From contig OZ023262.1 in assembly GCA_964006375.1 (NCBI GenBank), forward strand, positions 96,430,976 to 96,494,975: DNA of 64,000 bases, given 5' to 3'. Every line of letters starts with the position of its first letter. Position 1 is the first letter of the stretch. Both the position numbers and the translations under genes were made by a program. Positions 1 through 13,792 of the stretch are shown here, piece after piece. This stretch comes from Tillus elongatus. Its lineage: Eukaryota > Arthropoda > Insecta > Coleoptera > Cleridae. The notes under the pieces are model-generated. The model made no database searches. It was not told where the DNA came from and saw only the letters and a program-made list of their open reading frames with translations.

Positions 1-225
1 ACTTTATCCGCTAAGCATAACATTCGTCTTCTTTCAACTGATCTATGTTAAATTTAGTCTGTGGGTGATTGATAAAGCCTTCCAATGACATCCGTTTATC
101 TGCACAAATACATATATAAAATTGAGTAGGATTCTTATAAACAATTCCCTCCAAGGCATGCTAATTTTTTCTGTCAATATAACATGTCACTCAAATGATG
201 TGACATTCTGTTGATTAAAAAAAGT

Positions 226-542
226 ATGAACGCACCAAGTGCGTTATGATAGTGAATTTTAATAGAAATGATAGACTGATTCTTTTTTATAAATGCTTAT
301 AACTTTTTTCTTGTAGGGTAGAGATCGAAATTTTGGTATATAGTTTCCTTTCTATAACATAAATCCATGTATCAAATATGATTTCCATAGCTGTGCTATT
401 TTTGGAAAGAAAACATCAAATTTCTCGAAAAATCTGGTTTGATTTTCCTGGCTAACTAAGTTATCCAAGCCACTTACAAAAGGAAGGTACCTGCCATATT
501 TTATCAAAATCCGCCAATTCTTTTTTGTGTTATCGGTGTGAT
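226..542 (+). mobile_element. Family A element, 5' and middle part (interrupted)
   Basis: The 5' hairpin core AACGCACCAAGTGCGTT lies near 230 and is followed by the TAGTGAATTTT stretch. The middle block (CCTGGCTAAC, then TCCAAGCCACTTAC, then TATCGGTGTGATA) ends at 542. In other copies the (TA)n core follows this point directly; here a mariner relic starts at 544. The matching (TA)n plus 3' block is at 2311-2545, so the two parts look like one element split by a later insertion. Confidence 0.65.
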
Positions 543-543
543 A

Positions 544-2205
544 CAGTGAAATATTTACAAAATGGCGGCACTTCCTGAAATACCGGAAATCGGCGCCACC
601 TTTTTTTTTAATGGGAATACCCCATTTTGATTCCATGCATGTATTCTACATTAAATTCTGAATTCAGAACGTCCCAGTTGTCACCACTGATCTGTCATAG
701 TTTTTGACAATGTCAAATTTTTCGCCGAAAATTGAAGTTGCAGGGGTCCATTAAGAAATTCATAACTCCTGAAAAATTAAAAATAAATAGTTTTTTTAAA
801 ATTCGGTTCACAAGGGTTTGGCCAATATTTTGCATGATTACCGATACCTTTGTTATCTTTCATGCGCCTACTATGATTTTTCGAAGTTGACAATTAAAAA
901 ATGTCAAAAACGTCATTTTATCAAATGGCACCTACCATTTATGATGCTATAAATCAATGTGAAATTAAATTTAAGAGAACTTTTATTAACATTATGCGTG
1001 CCAATCTGCAGTCGTTTTTGAAATATTATTTTTTCCTCAGGAGCTTTGGAAAGAATCGTTTCAGTTAAAGTCTTATTCCACAACCTTATTACAATAATAA
1101 ACAGTTACAACAAAATAACAACAAATGGGCAGATTAACAAAATAATAATTCTATACAAATGCTCAATGTGTGCACCGTTTTCATTGAGACAGTGTACAAT
1201 ACGCTTCCGACGAGACTGCGTTGCTCTCCGATTTCGAAAGAAATCAAATGATCAAAAGCTCCAGCTATCCTTATTCGTAAGTCTTCGTAATGGAAAACTG
1301 GATTTGCGTACACTAATTCCCGACCCACAAATAAAAATCTAAGGGTGTAAGATCCGGAGATCGGACGGGCCAAAGTGGTGGACCCCTATTTCCCCACCAA
1401 CGATCTTCAAAGAGTACCGTTAAGTTGACATCTACGGCTTCAGTTGAATGTGTTGGATCTCCATCCATTTGATACCAAAACGATTGAAACATCGATTAAG
1501 CGGCATATCATCCAGATAATTTTCCACAACTTCTCTTACAATTCTCAAATAACCATCGCCATCGAAATTTCCATCGTACATGAAATATCGTACCTGACTG
1601 TCCATTAACAGGCAGAAAACATTTATACGAAATTGAGTATGATTTTCGACCTCCATTACAGTATGAGGATTTTTGTCAGCCCAAAAATGGTAATTTTTTT
1701 CGATTAATTATCGCTTGCTGACAAAATTTTGCTACGTCTGTCCAGATGATGTTTTGTAAAAAATTACGATCTTAATAAATTTTTACCAAAAATTCTTCGC
1801 AAAAGTTGATCCTGGCAGGTGTCATTATAAAAAATGAAATTTTCGTCATTTTTTGATTGTCAGTTTTTAAAAATCGCAGTAGGCGCATGAATTACAACAA
1901 AAGTATCGGTAATGATGCAAAATATTGGCCAAACCTTTGTGAACCAAATAAAAAAAAACTATTTATTTTAAATGGTTCAGGAGTTATAAATTTCTTAACG
2001 GACCCCTGCAACTTTAATTTTTTGCGAAAAATATGACATATGTCAAAAACTATGACAGATAAGTGTTGACAACTAAGACGTTCTAAACTCAGAATTTAAT
2101 GTAGAATCCAGGCATGGAATCAAAATGGGATATTCCCATAAAAAGAACAAAGATGGCGCCGATTTCCCGTATTTACGGAAGTGCCGCAATTTTGTAAATA
2201 TTTCA
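544..2205 (-). mobile_element. Tc1/mariner-superfamily element with ~400-bp TIRs
   Basis: The stretch from TA-CAGTGAAATATTTAC at 542 is repeated in inverted orientation ending near 2205. The arms match over about 400 bp (roughly 544-950 against 1805-2205), including ATTTACAAAATGGCGGC and GCGCCTACT. A transposase relic lies between the arms on the minus strand. The right tip has mutated away from the left tip. The insertion sits at the TA that begins the microsatellite position of a family A copy. Confidence 0.7.
1134..1750 (-). pseudogene. Tc1/mariner transposase relic (DD41D spacing)
   Basis: Minus-strand fragments in order: NIIWTDVAKF (first catalytic Asp, usual Glu changed to Val), a block RINVFCLLMDSQVRYFMYD and YLRIVREVVENYLDDMPLN, then MDGDPTHS (second Asp), FEDRWWGNRGP and RSPDLTPLDFYLW (third Asp). 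Forty-one residues separate the second and third Asp, the spacing of DD41D (rosa-type) elements. The N-terminal DNA-binding half is missing and the frame shifts several times, so no active enzyme is possible. It resembles the transposase at 54.3-55.3 kb most closely. Confidence 0.75.
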
Positions 2206-2309
2206 TTTAGACTTGCAGCAATCGATTCTGGCTAACTGTCAAATTTCATAATAATACGATTTCGGGAAATCAAAAATTTTCTAACGAACAGACTACGTGA
2301 ATCAGCCTG

Positions 2310-2310
<1 letters not shown>

Positions 2311-2394
<84 letters not shown>

Positions 2395-2698
2395 TATTAT
2401 AAACGTATGTAAAACTGAAAGTGACCCCGGTTATGGGTTCTAGGTGTTCTAAAACGCTTTCCCTTAAAGAATTTTTCTTAAATTAAAAACTCGGGATCTC
2501 TCCATTAGTGATTTTTTTCTACGCAAATTCACTAAAAAGTGGGTCCTATTTTTGACACCCAGCATATCATTGCAATGACAAACGTATGTCTGCCCTATTC
2601 GTACCTTTTTTATACATATCACAACCAAATTTCAAGAAAATCGGTCAAACGGTCTCTGAGATGTAAACATTATTCCTAACTCTTTGGGCACACCTATA
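2311..2698 (+). repeat. (TA)n plus family A 3' block, first copy of a direct duplication
   Basis: A TA run (about 2314-2391) is followed by AAACTGAAAGTGACCCCGG, GGGTTCTAGG, CGGGATCTC and the hairpin region TTAGTGA...TTCACTAA near 2508-2537, then about 150 bp of extra sequence ending CTCTTTGGGCAC. The whole block recurs almost unchanged at 2953-3325. Confidence 0.7.
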
Positions 2699-2926
2699 AA
2701 ATTGATGCTAGCGACTTTGAACTGGCAATGCGTTGCAGATAGACTGTACTATTTAACGATGATATTTGTTTTTAAACTTGCAAAGAATCTATTGCCAGCC
2801 TATTTTGATTCATTTATGGTTTTTAACAGAGACATTCACCAATATAATACAAGGGGTGCTGATGGTCTACACATATATAGAACCTATACAAGCGGAGCAA
2901 TGAAGTCAATGGAGGTCAACATTTGA
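2684..2926 (+). pseudogene. LINE reverse transcriptase C-terminal fragment
   Basis: Residues LPAYFDSFMVFNRDIHQYNT resemble the segment after the polymerase domain in Jockey/CR1-like LINE ORF2 proteins (LP-Y-....R-IH-YNTR). The preceding YYLTMIFVFKLAKN also fits this region. The catalytic core is absent and the fragment ends in a stop. It lies between the two copies of the duplicated (TA)n block. Confidence 0.5.
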
Positions 2927-2948
2927 ATACATTAGTGTAATGTTAAGG

Positions 2949-2952
<4 letters not shown>

Positions 2953-3022
<70 letters not shown>

Positions 3023-3325
3023 TATTATAAACGTATTTAAAACTGAAAGTGACCCCGGTTATGGGTTCTAGGTGTTCTAAAACGCTTTCCCTTAAAGAAT
3101 TTTTCTTAAATTAAAAACTCGGGATCTCTCCATTAGCAATTTTTTTCTACGCAAATTCACTAAAAAGTGGGTCTTTATTTTTGACACCCAGCATATCATA
3201 GCAATGACAAACGTATGTCTGCCCTATTCGTACCTTTTTTATACATATCACAACCAAATTTCAAGAAAATCGGTCAAACGGTCTCTGAGATGTAAACATT
3301 ATTCCTAACTCTTTGGGCACTCTAT
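2953..3325 (+). repeat. (TA)n plus family A 3' block, second copy
   Basis: Near-identical to 2311-2698 with a shorter TA run (about 2956-3019) and a few substitutions, for example TTAGCAA for TTAGTGA in the hairpin 5' strand. Its last 40 bases seed the minisatellite that follows. Confidence 0.75.
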
Positions 3326-3898
3326 AAGTTCATAAACATTATTCCTAACTCTTTGGGCACTCTATAAGTACATAAACATTATTCCTAACTCTTTGGGCAC
3401 TCTATAAGTTCATAAACATTATTCCTAACTCTTTGAGCACTCTATAAGTACATAAACATTATTCCTAACTCTTTGGGCACTCTATAAGTTCATAAACATT
3501 ATTCCTAACTCTTTGGGCACTCTATAAGTACATAAACATTATTCCTAACTCTTTGGGCACTCTATAAGTTCATAAACATTATTCCTAACTCTTTGGGCAC
3601 TCTATAAGTACATAAACATTATTCCCAACTCTTTGGGCACTCTATAAGTTCATAAACATTATTCCTAACTCTTTGGGCACTCTATAAGTTAATAAACATT
3701 ATTCCTAACTCTTTGGGCACTCTATAAGTTCATAAACATTATTCCTAACTCTTTGGGCACTCTATAAGTACGTAAACATTATTCCTAACTCTTTGGGCAC
3801 TCTATAAGTTCATAAACATTATTCCTAACTCTTTGGGCACTCTATAAGTACATAAACATTATTCCTAACTCTTTGGGCACTCTATAAGTTCATAAACT
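3292..3898 (+). repeat. 40-bp minisatellite, about 15 units
   Basis: Head-to-tail 40-bp units contain CATAAACATTATTCC and CTCTTTGGGCAC. Neighbouring units alternate CTATAAGTT and CTATAAGTA, giving an 80-bp higher-order period except for units 9-11. Few point differences separate the units, which suggests recent expansion or homogenisation. Confidence 0.95.
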
Positions 3899-4318
3899 TA
3901 CAACAATTGAAGCTAACTTTGGATATGACTCTAGTTCGCACTCAGTTAAAAAATCTTTTAAAATCCTCTGTTTTAAATGCGTTTAAAATAGTGTCTGAGC
4001 TGTCCACAGATAAACGTAATATAGCAAAATTATGATTTTTCAATGTACACATGCGGCAAACGAGGAATTGAATAAAAATTTACGGTCTAATAAAATTAAT
4101 GTGTAAAGCAAAGAGGGATTTAAGGTATTCACAGCCGACGCCTTATCAACTCTTTATTCATCATGTGAAATATTCTACGAATTCTTATCAGATATATGTG
4201 CTTGGTGTTGATAATTTTTATGCATTCTATCTTGCATTCCAGCACCAACTGTTTATGAATCATTCTGATTGTGATTCGATGTTAATTTTCGTAGAAAAAA
4301 TGCACTAATTAGGAGTTC

Positions 4319-4797
<479 letters not shown>

Positions 4798-4810
4798 TAT
4801 AAAAAGATAA

Positions 4811-5990
<1,180 letters not shown>

Positions 5991-6880
5991 TATGTACTAA
6001 AATTTAGATTTCTAGGCTAAATGCAAAAAAGTTGCAAGCATTTAAAAAATATATAGTAGTTCCTCTTAAAACGTCAAAATCGCGGTTTTAAACGTCAAAA
6101 TTGACATGCTTTAGGCAAAGAACCTGGAACGAATACGGGTCATGTGGAAGAAATATCGTGAGAAGTGTGTTTGAGAAAGCCTTAAGTTTCAGTTTTAGTG
6201 TCTATTTATTTAATTTCAATAACCGATCAAAGTACATTATTTTTTGGCGACTTTTTTAATTGGTGGCCAGGAACGGTTGGTAGGGAGCTTATTGTTCCTA
6301 TAAACTTCTGTAAGGTAATTTATTTCCAAACTATGCATTTATAACTCCTTTGCAGATTGTTTACCTTGCACAGCACTTCAAATATGTTTTAGGTCTCTTA
6401 ACTCTATTGTAGGGTTGAGAGCACAGCATTTGCCTGTTGGTTAATGCATACAGGGGTTCCTCTAAGCACATTTCTAAATATTTTTTCCAGAAAACCTATA
6501 TTGCCGTATTCTGCAAATTTACTTGTAAACAATATTATAATTGAAAATATAAACAACGCCCACGCCTCGACTAAAGTTCTTATAGTCATTCTAACTTTAA
6601 GAGAAATTTCCCTCTCCCGTCTGGCATTCGTTCACTAACGTTTATTAACACAATAGGGCAAAGAAAATATACGAATGTATTTAAAATTGTCATTTATAAT
6701 TAAAGGAAAATAGAACGTATTCTGTGTAATGAAAAATTGTCACAAAATATAACATTTTTTAGGTTCTAAACAATTCAGAGAGTTTTCTACGTTATGTTCT
6801 GTAATAATTCCGAAAAAATTATAAGAATGAAAATATGAACCATTTAATTTTTAAGTTCCAAAACTAAAAACTTAATTCAA
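5991..6880. other. No gene seen; family A fragment at its start
   Basis: Bases 6060-6130 carry AACGTCAAAATCGCGG in inverted orientation to the same motif in the 20.4-kb and 44.6-kb copies of family A, so a minus-strand fragment lies here. The rest is AT-rich with no recognisable coding or structured sequence. Confidence 0.5.
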
Positions 6881-6934
6881 TAATTGAACGCTACAAACGA
6901 ACTTTATAGAGGATTCTTCAAGCCACTTACAAAA

Positions 6935-7057
6935 GAAAGGTACCTGCCAAATTTCATCACGATCAGCGCATTAATTTTCGAGTTATATATAAATAGGTAT
7001 CACACCGATAACTCGAAAAGGAATGCGCTGATTTTGATGAAATTTGGCAGGTACCTT
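6935..7057. repeat. Palindrome built from family A middle block
   Basis: Two ~50-bp arms (6935-6986 and 7008-7057) containing GGTACCTGCCAAATTTCATC face each other across a 21-bp loop. They match the sequence that flanks the (TA)n core of family A, present here in both orientations. Confidence 0.85.
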
Positions 7058-7196
<139 letters not shown>

Positions 7197-7400
7197 TAGG
7201 GTGTTTGGCAAGTCGCGTTCATTAGTTTAGCACTTTCTAGTAGAAAGAAAAAGTTTGGGTTTGGCCATCAGCGGTTATGCTGAAGAAATTAGGCTGTTTG
7301 ATATTTTGCTCTCATTGGTCTCTATTATAATGATATAAAATTACAGTGGTGCCATCAGCATAGATGAACAATTTTTCTTATATAAAATTGGGAGGTCATT

Positions 7401-7401
<1 letters not shown>
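7197..7401. mobile_element. One-ended Tc1/mariner-like fragment
   Basis: TATAGGGTGTTTGGCAAGTC follows the microsatellite and has the TA-(CA)GGGTGT form of the other mariner termini in the window. A second TA run begins at 7402. No inverted partner or transposase trace is visible. Confidence 0.4.

Positions 7402-7468
<67 letters not shown>
7402..7468. repeat. (TA)n microsatellite
   Basis: About 67 bp of TA repeats. The flank at 7535-7580 (CGACATTTGTGAATACAATT) resembles 12360-12392, next to another TA run, so a second dispersed repeat also carries TA runs. Confidence 0.97.
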
Positions 7469-7469
<1 letters not shown>

Positions 7470-7689
7470 CAGGTTGAAAAAAAATTATAAAAAGTTGTTA
7501 GTTCACTTTTGAAGTGAATTTGAACCCGTTATTTGACTTTGAAGTTTTATTCGACATTTGTGAATACAATTTATCAATTATTTATATATTATGAAGATGT
7601 TAACATAGATAATTCCATCAAATTAATTTTGCCTTTTTTGTACCAAAGTTAATTTTAATGTTTATTCAAATTATATCCGGCGCGAAAGG

Positions 7690-8600
7690 ATCAAATGGTT
7701 TGTTCAGGTTGGCTCGACATGGCCAAAATATTTGAGGTTTAAAATGAGTGCATTAGATTGATTAGTTGTGAAAGAATAGAATGGTGGTTCAAATTACTCC
7801 GTTTACCTAAAAAGGATCAGCGGAATTGTTCTTTGGGGCTGCAGAATTATAATAAACATAAATCTAAAAGTTGAATTTTGATCCAATATTCATTAGTACA
7901 AGGAAAGTGACTTAAAATTTTAGGTGGGTTGCCGTAACCAGCACGTGGGGGATGTCGCTGGTAGCTGGGGGAGTCGTCCAAGGGACGAAAGTTGTCCACG
8001 TGATAAACGTGGATTTCGATGGCTTGATGCCGCTTGTACGCGGTGGAAGCAGTTGGTAAAGGCAATAACAAAAAATGTTGGACTTCTCGTCGCGGATCAG
8101 TCGTTCGCTGGAAGACTAGCTCTTGACACAACGAGGCTCACGGACCGCTAAATGGCGAAGAAGAATGAATTTGTGACTACTTATCACGGGTCAATCGATC
8201 TTGTTACTATGTTGACTGGCCGGTTGATGAGGAAACAGTATTTACTACGGGTCGCGGGTGAGACGATCTTCCTATGATGCTACCTGACCGTTGGACGGTG
8301 AGATTGTATGACCGCAGCATAATAAACTATGATGCTGGGATATGACTATCGCTCACGGGCTACTTGATCTTACTATGATCTACACTGGCCGCGGGATCTG
8401 GACGAGGTGAAAGAATCTTGGATTCAATCTAGCTGCTTCTCTGTGTTGTTGCCGCTTGAAGACACTTGTCCAAAGGCGCCACTCTCGGCTACCTGGGCCG
8501 CCTGGCGGTTGTTGTAGGCGTGAAGGTAGGTTACAGGGTAATGAAGGCAAGGGTTAGACTCAGGGATGTTAGGCGTAAATATTCAAAAATATTGGAACAC
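7690..8600. other. GC-richer block of unknown nature
   Basis: Clearly less AT-rich than its surroundings. It contains loosely repeated phrases (CTATGATGCTAC, CTATGATCTACACTGG, TACTATGTTGACTGG) with spacing of roughly 75-100 bp. Short open frames exist on both strands (94 aa minus at 7847-8131; 75 aa plus at 7924-8151), but neither matches a family I know. It could be untranslated or LTR sequence of a retroelement, or host DNA. Confidence 0.35.
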
Positions 8601-8654
8601 AACAATGTCTATATAGAATGTTGAATATGATCCTCATCACTTGTTTTAGTGTAT

Positions 8655-9290
<636 letters not shown>

Positions 9291-9689
9291 CACCGCGTTT
9301 CATTGACAATGACAAACCTGGCTTATATGAGATCTAGTATGTCGTTGCCTGGCAACGTGACATTTGATATTATTGCGCAAGTCTGTTCGACGCTGTAACT
9401 GACGTTTATCGTATGGTATGAGATTGTTTATATGTTTATCTCTTTCAGTCGAGAAATTATTGTGTTATTTGGGAAATTTTTATATACAGGTGCAAATTAT
9501 TCCTTTATTAATGTTAGTGGGTGAACGAAACAGTGTTTGTTATGTTTTATCACATATATAAAGGATCGAAGTTTTACAAAAGGGGCTGATATGCAACAGG
9601 TTAGTTATTTTCTCTCTGATGCTTTGCCGGTAGTTTTAGTTAAGTTTATTGTTTAACGGTCCATAATTTTTAGCTAATTTTCGTACATA
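9291..9689. other. No gene seen
   Basis: Non-repetitive AT-rich sequence without a convincing open frame. ACAGGTTAGT near 9598 resembles a 5' splice site, but nothing around it supports an exon. Confidence 0.4.
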
Positions 9690-10345
9690 AAAGTCGTCAA
9701 TGAGGAGACCGCGACTTTAGAATTTTAAAAAAAATTCTTTAAATGAGCTCAAACTAGGCCCCCTGGAATCCATATCCGGATTTACGTTCAGTTTTGATCT
9801 GCTTACATATTTACAGGGTGACGCGTTTCTACGGTAAAGCTCAATATAATTATTATTATACAAGGGACGAGAAAAAATTTTATAAGTTAATTATAGGGTA
9901 TCTTGAGCTGCATCTTATAAAATTATTTTGACAATCACCGGCTGGCTCATAAGTCGTTGGTGATCCCTACAAATTTTTTTCGAATAGCCTTTTTTATTGC
10001 ATTTTTTATCGAAATATGTTTGTAAGAAAAAAATCAAGACGCAGTAAGTGCGTTTTGGTAGCAAATTTTTATTAAATGCTTCATATTTCAATAACTTAAT
10101 TTGCTGTTAACCTAAGGTTTGTTGGCTAGGAAACCAACATTTAAAGTTTATTGTCGAAAAATTTTTGTACATTTTCAAACAATAAGTTATTTTAATAAAT
10201 TATGGCACATTGTTTCTACTATATAGGTTATACCGGTAACCAAATTGATGACTGCTTGCATTAAAAAGACATATTTGATATTCAAAGCATTTTTATAAAA
10301 ATTCACTGCCATAACGCATTTGCTGCGTCCAGACTTTTTTTGTTG
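9690..10345 (-). mobile_element. Family A element without a TA run, minus strand
   Basis: The minus strand starts at the 5' hairpin (plus strand CGCATTTGCTGCGTCCAG, 10315-10335). The inverted 5' module ends at ACGCAGTAAGTGCGT near 10036. It continues through TTTTATCGAAATATG and a block shared with 45.0-45.15 kb, and ends in the 3' block (plus-strand ATATCCGGATTTACG). No microsatellite separates the last two parts, only ACATATTTACAGGG. Confidence 0.65.
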
Positions 10346-10454
10346 TTTAAAAACTCGATTTGCTTCACGCAATACAGTGATAACACAGTAAAGGTACTGT
10401 ATATTTGAGTTAGTGTTCTGAAATTCGTGAGCAGAGTTTATAAATGTGGACATC

Positions 10455-10760
10455 TTATATTAGCTCACTATCCATATAAGGTCCTAGTAACTTCATAGAA
10501 GTCTGCAAAGTTACGGTTTGGCCATCAAGTTCTAGACCTTGTCCAATGTATTTTTTTATCTTGACGACTTGATAAGCACGAATGCTGTCTGTCATTATTG
10601 AGTGTAAGTTTATTTTTATCAATCCAGTTGTTAAGCCTTTTGAAAGTTTCGTCAGTATCAATCACAATGCCGTCAACATCGGGTCCACCCATCAGAAGGA
10701 TGGTATTCTAAGCACTAAGGTGGCCGTTCTTTTATTGTCTGGATTAATGTTGGTATATTT
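10455..10760 (-). pseudogene. LINE reverse transcriptase fragment
   Basis: Minus-strand reading gives FKRLNNWIDKNKLTLNNDR, a short frame break, then LELDGQTVTLQTSMKLLGP and YMDSEL. This is the order of the region after the YADD box in Jockey/CR1-type reverse transcriptases (W...NKL.LN..K, then ....KFLG..ID..L). The catalytic box and both ends are missing. Confidence 0.55.
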
Positions 10761-10779
10761 TAACCTCTAGTTTCCAAGG

Positions 10780-11757
10780 TATTAGTTTGGCTACACATTT
10801 TGGAAACAGCTTGTATATATTTCTGAAAGCATTTAGTTGTCGCTTGTGTTTTATGGCTTTTGCGTTCGGAGGACTACAGTCGTCTTTATCTGTTTCCGGT
10901 AAATATTTATAAAAATAAGTAAAATGAGCTTTCTAATTTTACACGATGTTTACCTAATCCTCTAAAATAATTTGCTGCCTTGAAGTATTAAGAAAAATGT
11001 TGTTTAAAAATAAAAACCACATAAAACTGAAATTTAGATAATCTAGAAGCGATTAAGTTTGACAGTTTAAATTAGTTCCCTATAAAAATACCTCAACTCG
11101 TCGGTTCTCAGAATTCCGTGAATAACTTAAGATTTACAGGATTGAATATAAACTTTTGGAATATTTGTAGTGGCCGTCTATGTTCTGCATGTTCGAATGT
11201 TTTTGAATAAGTATACATGCAATGTGTTCAGCGTTGTGACCGCTTTAGGGAAATGCGGCAGAAATAATTGGCAATAATCAAATCAGTGGTTCTCTTCAAT
11301 TCAGCATGAGTCATTCGGAACGAATTCCAGCAGCAAGAACTGTACCGCGACTGTAAAAGAGGTCGATGACCACTATTCAACAGCACATGGTGGCTGCCAG
11401 AGGACCAGATCGCATTCCAATAGAATGTTACAAAAACAATTGAATGTTTGACCATGTTCGAGCTTCGTTTATAAAATGCAACAGAATTTTGTTTTTTGCG
11501 GGCATTATTAAAGTAATTGGTATGATTAAATTTTTAAAAGTAGACAATTGTCGTTTTTCTAGTAGCTTGTTAGAAGCATCAAGAAATATTTAACGGTTAC
11601 TAAACAAACACAGAAATGTACTACAGACGAACGTGCTATTAAACTACAGCACCTTTTGCATGGTGTCCTAGAAATTTGTGGAACTACCGTTTCAGAAAAA
11701 CTTTCTGGTTGATAATCTATACTTGTTAACTTGACTAGTATTGTTTAAATCATGGAA
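10780..11757. other. No gene seen
   Basis: Low-complexity AT-rich sequence. A 75-aa minus-strand frame at 11228-11455 has no recognisable family features. Confidence 0.4.
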
Positions 11758-11985
11758 TAAAAGTCTGGATGCAGCAAGTGCGTTATGGTAGTGGATGTTC
11801 CTAAAAATGTTTTTGCTGACAATAGCTATGCATTATTTAATGAATGGCGTCAAATTTGGTATAACCTATAATATAGTAGAATCAGTGTACCATATTTTAT
11901 GAAAACTTTGTTTTAAAAAGTTCCGAAAATAAATTTAAAATGTCCCCGAAAAAACGGATTCGATTTTCCTGGCCAACGAATCTTT
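11758..11985 (+). mobile_element. Family A element, 5' part
   Basis: Begins AGTCTGGATGCAGCAAGTGC; the stem keeps pairing through a G-T wobble (ATGCA with TGCGT). It runs through the 5' module to GATTTTCCTGGCCAACGAA. A related 3' block is at 12812-12905, so this may be the start of one long diverged copy. Confidence 0.6.
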
Positions 11986-12521
<536 letters not shown>

Positions 12522-12522
12522 G

Positions 12523-12830
12523 TCGCTAGGGCAGGGCCCCCTCAACAACACCATCGCTAGGGCAGAGCCCCTCAACAACACTACCGCTAGGGCGGGTCCC
12601 TCTCAACAACACCCTCGCTAGGGCAGGGCCCCCTCAACAACACCATCGCTAGGGCAGAGCCCCTCAACAACACCATCGCTAGGGCAGAGCCCCTCAACAA
12701 CAACATCGCTAGGGCAGGGCCCCCTCAACAACACCATCATAAGTGAAGAGCCCCCTCGACATCACCGTTGGTAGGGAAGCACTATTCAACCCCACCGTTG
12801 GTCAGGAGTCTCCTTGCGCTCATTTGAAGA
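12523..12830 (+). repeat. 31-bp GC-rich minisatellite
   Basis: Units of 30-31 bp begin TCGCTAGGGCAG and end CTCAACAACACCA. Starts at 12523, 12554, 12584, 12615, 12646, 12676 and 12706 are well conserved; about three later units to 12830 are degenerate. Several neighbouring frames stay open through it (ARAGP/PQQHH), but this is a property of the repeat. It ends in the 3' block of a family A element. Confidence 0.95.
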
Positions 12831-12905
12831 AATTTTCTAAAAGTCTTACCATCGATACCTCTCTATTAGTGAGTTTTTTAAAATGAAAATTCACTAAAAG
12901 GACAC
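12812..12905 (+). mobile_element. Family A 3' block and hairpin
   Basis: GCGCTCATTTGAAGAAATT is followed by the 3' hairpin TTAGTGAG...AAATTCACTAA at 12866-12897. The minisatellite occupies the place where GACCCCGGATATGGG normally stands. Confidence 0.7.
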
Positions 12906-13021
12906 CCTTCAGAATGACCGACCCTGTAATGTTCTCGTAAAAGTCATAGAGTGCTTCTATAACAAAATTATTTTTTCTAAACATATATTGATAGGATTCA
13001 ATATTTCAAACTTATTTTTAA

Positions 13022-13375
13022 AAAAACTAACGGGACGCAGCAAGTGCGTTACGGTAGTGAATTTTTTTAAATACTTTAAATTTCAATAACTCAATTTTCT
13101 ATAAACTTGGAAAGTTTAATTTTGTAATTTTGGGAGAAAAATTTTTTTTTGGAAAGAAAATTCAACATTTGAATAACTCAATTTTCTATAAACTTAGAAA
13201 GTTGAATTTTGGTACTTAGTAAGGTCTCTCCTAAGGCAATATATCCGTTAAATTTCATTAGAACAACTTTGTAATTTTCGGAGAAAAAAAATTTTTTTGA
13301 AAGAAAACTTAAAATTTTTCCGGAAAACCCCGTCGGATTTTCCTGGCTAACGAACTCATCCAAGCCATTAAATAA

Positions 13376-13468
<93 letters not shown>

Positions 13469-13598
13469 AACATATCAAAATTCAAACTGACGCCGGATAT
13501 GGGTTCTAGGGGTCCTAGTTCGCGCTCATTTGAAAAAAAATTTGCAATACCTCTCTATTAGTGAATTTTTTTAAATAAAAATTCACTAAAAGACCAGT
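13022..13598 (+). mobile_element. Compact family A element
   Basis: All landmarks are present within about 580 bp: 5' hairpin GGGACGCAGCAAGTGCGTTA, two similar TTCAATAACTCAATTTTC segments, CCTGGCTAACGAACTC, (TA)n at 13380-13461, ACTGACGCCGGATATGG, and an intact 3' hairpin TTAGTGAATTT...AAATTCACTAA at about 13559-13588. This is the shortest complete copy. Confidence 0.8.
13380..13461. repeat. (TA)n microsatellite
   Basis: TA core of the compact family A copy. Confidence 0.97.
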
Positions 13599-13639
13599 AT
13601 CTAAGCTATATACAACATGGGAATACCTGCTAATGTTCG

Positions 13640-13792
13640 CTTCGTTAATCGCTTGAATGAGTTCGTAAGCCAACCCAATTAAACCGAATTTTCACAAATT
13701 GCATTTCCGAAATTAATTATTTTCCGTATTTTAAAAATGTGTTTATGAAAATACGCTACCGTAAGCACTTGCTGCATCCAAACTTTTTTTAA
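13640..13792 (-). mobile_element. Family A fragment, minus strand
   Basis: Plus-strand CTTGAATGAGTTCGTAAGCC (middle block) and TACGCTACCGTAAGCACTTG (5' hairpin arm, one base lost) show a short minus-strand remnant. Confidence 0.55.

Noticed and set aside
3292..3898. CRISPR-like array
   Set aside because: The 40-bp units are directly contiguous with no unique spacers, and the DNA is eukaryotic. The same holds for 12523-12830.
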